Shown in pieces: positions 56,179 through 64,000 of a stretch of 64,000 nt of DNA. Source of the stretch: Ambrosia x helenae (taxonomy: Eukaryota; Streptophyta; Magnoliopsida; Asterales; Asteraceae); the NCBI GenBank assembly GCA_030844895.1, contig CM061226.1:104370687-104434686 (forward strand), given 5' to 3'. A program made the position numbers and the translations under genes. Each line of letters opens with the position of its first letter. The first letter of the stretch is position 1. Under the pieces are notes generated by a model, which searched no databases, was not told where the DNA came from, and saw only the letters and a program-made list of their open reading frames with translations.

Positions 56179-58822
56179 TGTGACACCCGGCAAATTCTGG
56201 TTAACAACGTTGTCTAGATGAAAGTCTACCTTAGCGAGTCACGCGTATATTGTACTTAACTGGGTTAGTTAAGTCGGGTTATGGTTCGGGAACTATTGGT
56301 TAGTCTAGAAGATCATTGGACGTTGGTCTAGAGGTTCGTTAGATGTCAGTCCTTAACCAAGTGTACAAACGGTGACGATTTATAGGATCGTCAGGACATA
56401 CGGAACGTACGAGTCTCGAGTCCTGGGAATTGGTGAACGAGTGTAAATATGTGTATTTACTTGTGTTATGTGTTTACAATCATTATATGACTTGTCGGTA
56501 CGTGAATATGTATTAACATATGTTAAAACGGGGTTTAACGCGCAAAACACACGAAACCAGCCCCTATAGGCGAGTAGGAAGGCCTAATCGCCTATAGGGG
56601 AGGCGAGTAGGCAAACTTAGGGGCGAGTAGGGGCTACTCGTGTGCCCTTAGGGGCGAGTAGGCCCCAATTGCCTGAACAATCAGGCGATTAGGATTCCTA
56701 ATCGCCTGAAACTGCTGCATACTCGCTAGTTACGGGCTAGACGACTAAAAACGACTATAAATACCATACTTAACCTCCTAAACTTCATTATACCAACCCT
56801 AGTCGTCCCATAACCCGCCCCAACACATAAACAACCTCTGGAAGGCGATTTTTGATCAAAACTCAAGGTTTCAAGCTTGAATCATCATATTTTCATAATC
56901 CTAAGGTTTGATTTTCATTCATAACCCTTTATAAACGTTTTTAATTAATCCCTAATGGTCCAGACCTGTTCTTAAACGAAAATACTTTCTGAAAATCGTC
57001 AATAAGGGTTGTTAATCGGATTATAACTAATATGCATGCATTATGGGTGTGTATGATTAGAAAGCTAGGGTTTTTATGATTCATGATGATGATTTGATAT
57101 GTTATTATGATAGATCAGTATTGATATTGATAGTATGATGATAGAAATCTCTGTAATTGGATATTAGGGTTATGATTACGCGTGTTAGTATGATGTTGCA
57201 TGCTATGTGAATGGTGTTTGGATTACTTGGTTGCATGCAGGACTGATTATACGAGGTTAAACGAAGGATTTTGGGTTAAACATGTTTAGGATAGTGTTTG
57301 GGATGATATTGGGTGGTTACACACGTTCTGGATCTGATTTGGAGCGTTAAACGCGCGAAAAAACCGGAACAGCAAGGTTACAGGCGAGTAGCATTCCTAA
57401 TCGCCTATGTTATAGGCGAGTAGGGTGCTAATCGCCTATAACACAGGCGAGTAGAGGCCTACTCGTGTGAAAGATCAGGTGATTAGCCCTAATTGCCTAT
57501 AAGTTCATGTGAATAGCCCTAATTGCCTATAAGTTCATGTGAATAGCCCTAATTGCTAGTAAGTTCATGTGAGTAGCTCCTAATCGCCTATAATAGAGGC
57601 GAGTAGGGTTTCTAATTGCTAGTTGACCAACCTAATTGCTAGTTGACTTTTCCTAATCGCGTGTACTGCTGCTATAAGTGTAAATTAGCATTCCGAGACC
57701 CGATTTAACATGTAGTAACATGCTAGGAACCCCGTAACATGTCTAATAACTTGGTAACATATATTTGGATGTATTTCGGTGATACGTGAACTATGTGCTA
57801 TAACTTGTTGTGCGTTAACGTATGTTAAGTGTACTTGCGTTATTGTATGTTTTGGAGCGTAAACATAACACGGGGAGTCTCGGGTCACCAATGGGACGTC
57901 GAGTCTTGTACTTTGGGTCGGTTAAACAGTCACGGTGTTTTCAAACGAACTTGGTTATGGTCTGGACATCTAGGGACTAAATAGCCTGCGGGTTATTAGT
58001 CTAAGTACTTGTAACTGTCGTATGTTAGGTCGCCGCTTACGGGACTAGCATAGCAGCTGGGTTTACTCGGGTTAAGGAGTAACGCAACTTAAGGTGAGTT
58101 TACGGCCCCTCTTTTAAACTGGTTTTATACTTTCGGGGGAGAAAACATGTGTTAAAACGATTATTTGGTAACTACTGTCATACTATGGGTTTCTATTGTG
58201 TACTACACGATCTTTGGAAGTCCCGGGGGGAACCATGAATGTGCGGGTTTGCACAACGGGGAAATGTGAATAGCGCTATTGGGAGTGACCAACCCCGCTC
58301 GTCGACTTGGATGGTCGGCGGGTGCATATTGTCTCAAACAGGAACAACAGGAACAACAGGAACTACATCGGGCATACTTTTGGTATTCGCGTTAGTAATG
58401 GTTTTCCAATCGTGGTAGTAACAAAACGTACGCCTAGCTAGCGTATACTGGTTTTCGATTATTATAGTATGGACAGGTGGACTTGGTACTTGGATACAAA
58501 ACCTGTAAACTCACCAGCATTTTTGTGCTGACGTAAACTTTTACATGTTTTCTCAGGTCGCTAAGGTAGCACGACTGGACTAGGGCGCACGCGTCTGCAC
58601 GGCGTCTTACTAGGGTTGCATGGTCTTTTGAACGTTGAACTATTGTTTCATTATTGAGATATTGTTTTTGAATAAGCTTCCGCTATAAACGGGATTTTTA
58701 AACTATGTTTTGAAATTGCATTTATATTCATTTAGACTTGTTTATTGTGATCGTTGGTTTGGATCCTGGTTTGTCATGCGCCTCGCGGTAAAACTCCGCA
58801 AGTGGATTTTGAGGGTGTGACA
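56179..58822 (+). repeat. 5' LTR of the plus-strand chromovirus
   Basis: 2644 bp, beginning TGTGACACCCGG and ending GAGGGTGTGACA. A TATA-like CTATAAATACC lies at 56755-56765. Repeats of AGGCGAGTAGG and CTAATCGCCTAT lie on both sides of it. The 5' boundary is inferred from the ends alone, because the second LTR is outside the window. Confidence 0.82.
56559..57671. repeat. two arrays of AGGCGAGTAGG / CCTAATCGCCTAT words in the LTR
   Basis: Array A at 56559-56730 and array B at 57373-57671 contain more than twenty degenerate copies of GGCGAGTAGG and its partial complement CTAATCGCC or CTACTCG. Examples are ATTGCCTGAACAATCAGGCG and AGGATTCCTAATCGCCT, which fold back on themselves. Both arrays are preceded by TTAA-CGCGC-AAAA words and followed by ACTGCTGC, so one is probably a copy of the other. 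In B, CCTATAAGTTCATGTGAATAG repeats in tandem. Confidence 0.8.
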
Positions 58823-58825
58823 GAT

Positions 58826-58838
58826 TGGTATCAGAGCC
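58826..58838 (+). other. primer binding site, tRNA-iMet type
   Basis: TGGTATCAGAGCC starts three bases after the LTR end and matches the usual plant initiator-Met primer site exactly. Confidence 0.92.
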
Positions 58839-59378
58839 AATGGTTATAGTGAACTAGGACTGCATGTAGAGTCTAGTCTATAGCCGAGTCGCACACACTA
58901 GACGATCACATGGTACTAAACATTATAGTGGTTTACGTATGGTCTTGTCGGGGTGTCTCTAAATCGTTGGTCTTTCTACGTTACATCATCCGTTCTATCT
59001 TAGGTTGGGTTACTTGTTTTCTAGGCAGTGTGGTCTATTGGGGTAACTCGTGTGCTCTTGAGGTTTGTCCAAGGCTCGGACATCTCCCTTTCGCACTCCA
59101 ATAGAAACACTTGTCATAAACTACCGTAGTATTACGGTGTGTAGCTAAGAGTCTATGTTCGGTGATTTGAACTTTGAACTAGGAGAACACTGGGAGGACC
59201 ATGTAGAGCGGTTTATCATTTTGGGTGCACACAAAATCATAAACCGAAATGCATGGAAGCCCTAGTGAGCTCTGGGTTTGAGGGGATAGTCCTGGATTGG
59301 ATCTAGCTTTGATCTTGTGAACATTAGCGGTTATCTTTAACTGCGAAACTAAATTTTCTCGTTCTTTCTGCCAGAATC
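58839..59378 (+). other. untranslated leader of the plus-strand chromovirus
   Basis: Non-coding sequence between the primer site and the gag ATG at 59379. The frame at 58910-59104 has no domain. Packaging signals would be expected here, but none can be recognised by eye. Confidence 0.6.
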
Positions 59379-62300
59379 ATGTCTGGAGTACGAGGAGGAC
59401 GTGGAGGTGGTCGCAATGGTGGACGTGGTGGTGGTCGCGGTGGTGCTGGTGGTCGTGGTGGAGGTATTAACCTATCACAGGCTGATCTGAACAACTTGCT
59501 CCAAGCTGCCTTTCAGTTAGGGCACAACGGTGGTGGTAAGTTGTTTTATCCATTTTCTTTGCCTCATTGGTGAACCTTGTTTACGTTATTCATGGTTTCT
59601 CATACGTTTCATTTCAGGTGGTCCTGTTAACCCACCCCCACCCATGTGCACCTACAAGATGTTCCGGGACTGTAAGCCCCAGGAATTCTCTGGCACTGAG
59701 GGTGCGGTGAGCTTGCTTAGGTGGTTGGAGAAAGTGGAGTCAGTATTTCTGATGTGTAACTGTCTCCCAGAAGATCGGGTAAAGTATTCGGCTGCGTTAT
59801 TTCAGGACGTGGCATTGACTTGGTGGAATGGCATCACCCAGAACATGGGTATTGGGGAGCATATGCTATGCCATGGGAGAATTTTGTGCAGTTGCTGAAG
59901 CGTGAGTATTGTCCGAGGGAAGAGGTACAGAAGCTGGAGCATGAGGTGTGGAACCTCAAGATGACTGGGTCGGAAATTGAGAAGTATACTATGAGGCGGA
60001 ATGAGTTGGCAGTGCTGTGTCCCGATCTGCACGTGCCAGAATATCGTAGGATTGAACACTATGTCTCAGGGTTAGTACCGGAAATTGCAGGGTTAGTGGC
60101 TGCTGGAAATCATCCTACGTATGCGGAGGTAGTTCGATCGGCCCATAGGATGACCAACTTAAAGGTGAATGAGGGGATTTTGCCTGCAAAAGGTTCAACT
60201 GTTAAGGCTCCAGAGAACAACAAGCGCAAGTGGGAAAATGACGGAAAAGGATCTGGGCCAACACAGCAGGGTAAGAGGTTCGACAATGGGGGTTCTTCTT
60301 CTTCTTCGGGTAACAAGCAGGGTGGTTATGCGGGGAAACTACCCAAATGTAACAAGTGTGGACGTCATCATCAAGGGAACTGCGACAGTAACCGTTGTCA
60401 TCGCTGCCAGCGAACAGGGCATTATGCTAAATATTGTCGGGTTACACTTCCATCGACCCAGGCTCCGACTAATAGCTCAGCTCCGACTACTCAAGGGACT
60501 ACAGGAAGACAAGGATGCTACAATTGTGGTGAGACCGGGCATTACAAGAAGGATTGCCCAAAACTGAAGCAGGGTGGAAACAACAGTAATGGGAACAACG
60601 GGGGCGGCGGCAGAAATGCACGTGCCTTCGTCATTGGAGCCGCTGAGGCTAGGCAGGACCCTGACACAGTCACCGGTACGTTTCTTCTCAATAATCGTTC
60701 TGTTAGCGTGTTATTTGATTCTGGTGCCGACAAGAGTTTTGTATCCATGGATGTTAGTCGACTGCTAGATGTAGTACCCGTACCATTAGAGACCAAGTAT
60801 ATTATTGAGTTAGCTGACGGTAAAACGATTGAAGCTACTAGTGTCATTCGGGAGTGTCAATTAGAGTTGTCGGGTTTATCGTTCCCCATCGACCTTATGC
60901 CGGTACCTTTGGGTAGTTTTGACGTTGTAGTAGGAATGGATTGGTTATCTTTGTATCGCGCGGAGATCGTCTGTTACGATAAGGTTATTCGGATTCCTCT
61001 CCCTGATGGAGAATTCCTTTCTGTGTACGGTATCAAGGGTGGTGTTCCTCTAAACATCATCTCTAGCATGAAAGCCCTTAAGTGTCTTCGAAAGGGTTAT
61101 CCAGCCGTTTTGGCGCTTTTATCTGTTTCCTCTAGTGATGAGAAGAAGATCGACGACATTCCGGTGGTACGCGAGTTTTCTGATGTTTTTCCCGATGATT
61201 TATCTGGTCTTCCTCCTCATCGTCAAGTCGAGTTCGGTATTGATCTTGTACCAGGGGCTGCTCCTATTGCTCGGGCCCCCTACCGTCTTGCACCTCCCGA
61301 GATGCAGGAATTGTCTAGTCAGTTACAGGAACTCTTGGACAAGGGTTTCATCCGGCCAAGTTCTTCCCCTTGGGGAGCCCCGATTCTATTTGTTAAGAAG
61401 AAGGATGGAAGTTTCCGGTTGTGTGTGGACTACAGAGAACTGAACAAATTGACCGTCAAGAACCGTTATCCTCTTCCACGTATTGATGATCTATTCGACC
61501 AGCTTCAGGGTTCTAGTTATTATTCCAAGATCGATTTGAGGTCCGGTTATCACCAGCTGCGCGTCAGGGAGGCTGACGTTGCAAAGACTGCTTTTCGAAC
61601 ACGTTATGGCCATTTCGAATTCTTGGTCATGCCTTTCGGTCTTACGAACGCACCGGCGGTTTTCATGGACTTGATGAACCGCGCCTGTAAACCATATCTG
61701 GATAAATTCGTCATTGTGTTTATTGATGACATTCTGATCTACTCCAAGAACGAGACCGAACACGAGGAACATCTGCGGTTAGTTTTGGAACTCTTGCGAC
61801 GGGAACAACTTTACGCCAAGTTCTCAAAGTGTGACTTTTGGTTACGCGAAGTTCAATTCCTAGGACATGTGGTTAATGAACTAGGGATTCATGTCGATCC
61901 AGCTAAGATCGAAGCGATCAAGGACTGGGGAGCACCAAAGACGCCAACTGAGGTGCGGCAATTCCTAGGCCTTGCGGGTTATTATCGTCGTTTCATTCAG
62001 GGGTTCTCGAAGATTGCTCAACCCCTCACCATTCTCACTCAGAAGGATAGGAAGTTCGACTGGGGTGAACCACAAGAGTCAGCGTTTGAAGAACTGAAGT
62101 CTAAACTGTGTTCTGCTCCTATTTTGTCTTTACCTGAGGGTCCTGATGATTTCGTTGTCTACTGTGATGCTTCTATTCATGGTCTCGGTTGTGTGTTGAT
62201 GCAACGCGAGAAAGTGATTGCGTATGCTTCTCGTCAACTTAAAGTGCACGAGAAGAACTACACAACTCATGACTTAGAGTTGGGTGCAGTGGTGTTCGCG

Positions 62301-64000
62301 TTGAAAATTTGGAGACATTACTTGTACGGTACCAAATGCACCATCTACACCGATCACAAGAGTCTCCAACACATTTTCGACCAACAACATTTGAACATAC
62401 GGCAGCGTTGTTGGATCGAACTTCTGAACGACTATGATTGTGCCATAAAGTACCATCCTGGCAAGGCGAATGTTGTAGCAGACGCCTTGAGCAGGAAGGA
62501 ATCTACTAAACCTCGTCGCGTTCGGGCGTTGCAGCTCACCATTCATTCGTCACTACCTGACCAACTCCGTTCTGCCCAGTTAGAAGCTTTGAAGGAGGAA
62601 AACCTTAAAGCTGAAACTATGCACGGTGCCGACAAGCACCTAGAGCGAAGGCCTGATGGCCTGCACTATTTCGCAGAACGCATATGGGTTCCTTTATTCG
62701 GGGGACTACGGGAGCTTGTCCTTGATGAGGCTCATAAGTCTCGGTATTCTATTCATCCTGGTTCAGATAAGATGTACCAAGATCTGAAGGTGCTTTACTG
62801 GTGGCCAAACATGAGGTCGGACATAGCCTCATACGTGAGCAAATGCTTGACCTGTGCTAAGGTCAAGGTGGAATACCAGAAACCGTCGGGTCTCTTGCAA
62901 CAACCTGAAATTCCGGAATGGAAATGGGAAAGGATTACTATGGATTTTGTCACACAACTTCCTAAATCACCAAGCGGGAATGACAAGATATGGGTGATTG
63001 TCGATCGGTTGACGAAGTCAGCTCATTTTCTTGCCATTAAGGAGACCGACACTATGGATCGTTTGGCTCGTCTTTACTTGAAGGAAGTTGTTTCTAAGCA
63101 CGGGGTACCAGTTTCTATTATCTCGGATCGTGACTCCCATTTTACTTCTCACTTCTGGAAGTCTTTGCACAAGGCTTTGGGTACCCAACTAGACATGAGT
63201 ACAGCTTACCATCCACAGACTGACGGTCAAAGTGAGCGCACGATTCAAACTTTAGAAGACATGCTGCGGGAATGTGTGATCGATTTTGGCAAGGGTTGGG
63301 AAGCTCATCTACCGTTAGTAGAATTTTCGTACAACAATAGTTATCACACGAGCATCAAGGCTGCTCCGTTCGAAGCACTGTACGGACGGAAATGCCGTTC
63401 TCCTCTTTGTTGGGCTGAAGTGGGTGAGAGTCAACTCACTGGGCCTGAACTAGTGTACGAAACTTCGGAAAAGATCGTACAGATTCGAAATCGGTTGGCG
63501 GCGGCACGGGACCGGCAAAAGAGTTATGCTGATCAGCGTCGCAAACCACTGGAATTCCAAGTCAATGACATGGTACTTCTAAAAGTCTCACCGTGGAAGG
63601 GCGTCATACGCTTTGGGAAGCGTGGCAAACTCAATCCGCGATATGTCGGCCCATTTACGATCCTGGAACGGATTGGGCCGGTGGCATATCGACTTGATCT
63701 ACCGACGGAGCTCGGTAACGTACATAACGTCTTTCACGTGTCAAACTTGAAGAAGTGTTTGGCTGACGAGTCTCTCATCGTTCCACTAGAAGAGATCAAG
63801 GTTGATGATCGTCTTCGGATTGTGGAAGAACCTGTGGAGATCCTTGATTACAAGATTCGTAGCCTGCGTCACAGCAAGATTCGTATCGTTAAGGTTCGGT
63901 GGAACTCGGACCGGGACCGGAATATACATGGGAACGGGAGGATCAGATGAAGTCTAAGTATCCTCATCTTTTCCCTAAGGAAGCGTTCGAGTCGAGACAT
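59379..64000 (+). pseudogene. gag-pol polyprotein of the plus-strand chromovirus, two frameshifts, 3' end outside the window
   Basis: The start MSGVRGGRGGGRNGG gives a Gly/Arg-rich leader. A GT-AG intron (59536-59617, 82 bp) joins in phase 1 to GPVNPPPPMCTYK. The gag core contains FRDCKPQEFSG and VALTWW. Near 59850 the frame shifts, and gag continues with AMPWENFVQLLKREYC. Three knuckles follow (CNKCGRHHQGNC, CHRCQRTGHYAKYC, CYNCGETGHYKKDC), then protease LFDSGADKSF, reverse transcriptase with FIDD near 61722-61733, RNase H with YCDASIHGLG, an HHCC domain, the integrase core with ISDRDSHF and TDGQSERT, and a chromodomain-like tail (VEILDYKIRSLR). A second break near 63919 ends the long frame at 63950; the shifted frame stays open and family-like to the window end. 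Both breaks fit single-base losses. The long intact pol frame suggests a fairly young copy. Confidence 0.92.

Larger units (their letters stand above)
56179..64000 (+). mobile_element. Ty3/gypsy chromovirus (Tekay/Del-like), 5' part, cut by the window end
   Basis: The 5' LTR (56179-58822), a regular initiator-Met primer site, a leader, a gag with a small intron, and pol through the chromodomain-like tail run to the end of the window. The polypurine tract, 3' LTR and target duplication are outside. It belongs to the same broad lineage as the element at 3060-12115, with parallel pol order and motifs, but in the opposite orientation and with an unrelated LTR sequence. Confidence 0.92.

Overview
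This is nuclear DNA of a flowering plant, probably a eudicot. It holds intron-split genes with GT-AG junctions, a plant growth-regulating factor gene, a PPR gene, a eukaryotic tRNA gene without encoded CCA, and several nested plant transposon classes. The style of the LTRs and MITEs reminds me of Asteraceae, but that is an inference and no marker proves it. The window is gene-poor and transposon-rich.

Layout. 1-3059: no gene; a possible organelle-derived insert and short repeats. 3060-12115: a complete young Ty3/gypsy chromovirus on the minus strand, with 2.06-kb LTRs, a TTAAT target duplication and a gag-pol broken by two frameshifts. 12470-13072: a foldback element full of TTA/TAA repeats. 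13864-16331: a P-class PPR gene resembling At4g19440, broken by one frameshift. 16.7-22.6 kb: MITEs, SINEs, a tRNA-Gly(TCC) gene and a short non-LTR retroelement with 12-bp target duplications. 23.2-26.6 kb: decayed LINE ORF1 (minus) and decayed Ty3/gypsy gag-protease (plus) meeting at an inverted repeat; the latter carries a hAT-type MITE. 27.7-28.4 kb: a second hAT-type MITE. 28.5-33.9 kb: an older LTR split by an Athila-like element that lost pol. 33.9-34.4 kb: a CACTA-like end. 36.3-41.7 kb: a retrotransposon-ORF1-like gene (minus) split by a 3.9-kb solo LTR. 41.8-42.7 kb: another TAA-rich foldback element.

43109-47704 is an apparently intact five-exon growth-regulating factor gene with QLQ and WRC domains and a miR396 site; its large fourth intron carries a Mutator-like foldback element with a perfect 9-bp duplication. 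50543-55787 is a whole Mutator-like element (MULE): about 130-bp terminal inverted repeats enclose a spliced transposase with an N-terminal PB1-like domain, interrupted by one stop codon, and a convergent spliced gene for a small GRF-type zinc-finger, coiled-coil, membrane-anchored protein. 56179 to the window end is the 5' part of a second chromovirus on the plus strand.

The most unusual signals are the MULE with its convergent zinc-finger/membrane passenger gene, and clusters of short GC-rich self-complementary words inside LTRs of unrelated retrotransposon lineages. Only the growth-regulating factor gene, the tRNA gene and perhaps the PPR gene look like host genes; almost everything else is mobile DNA.
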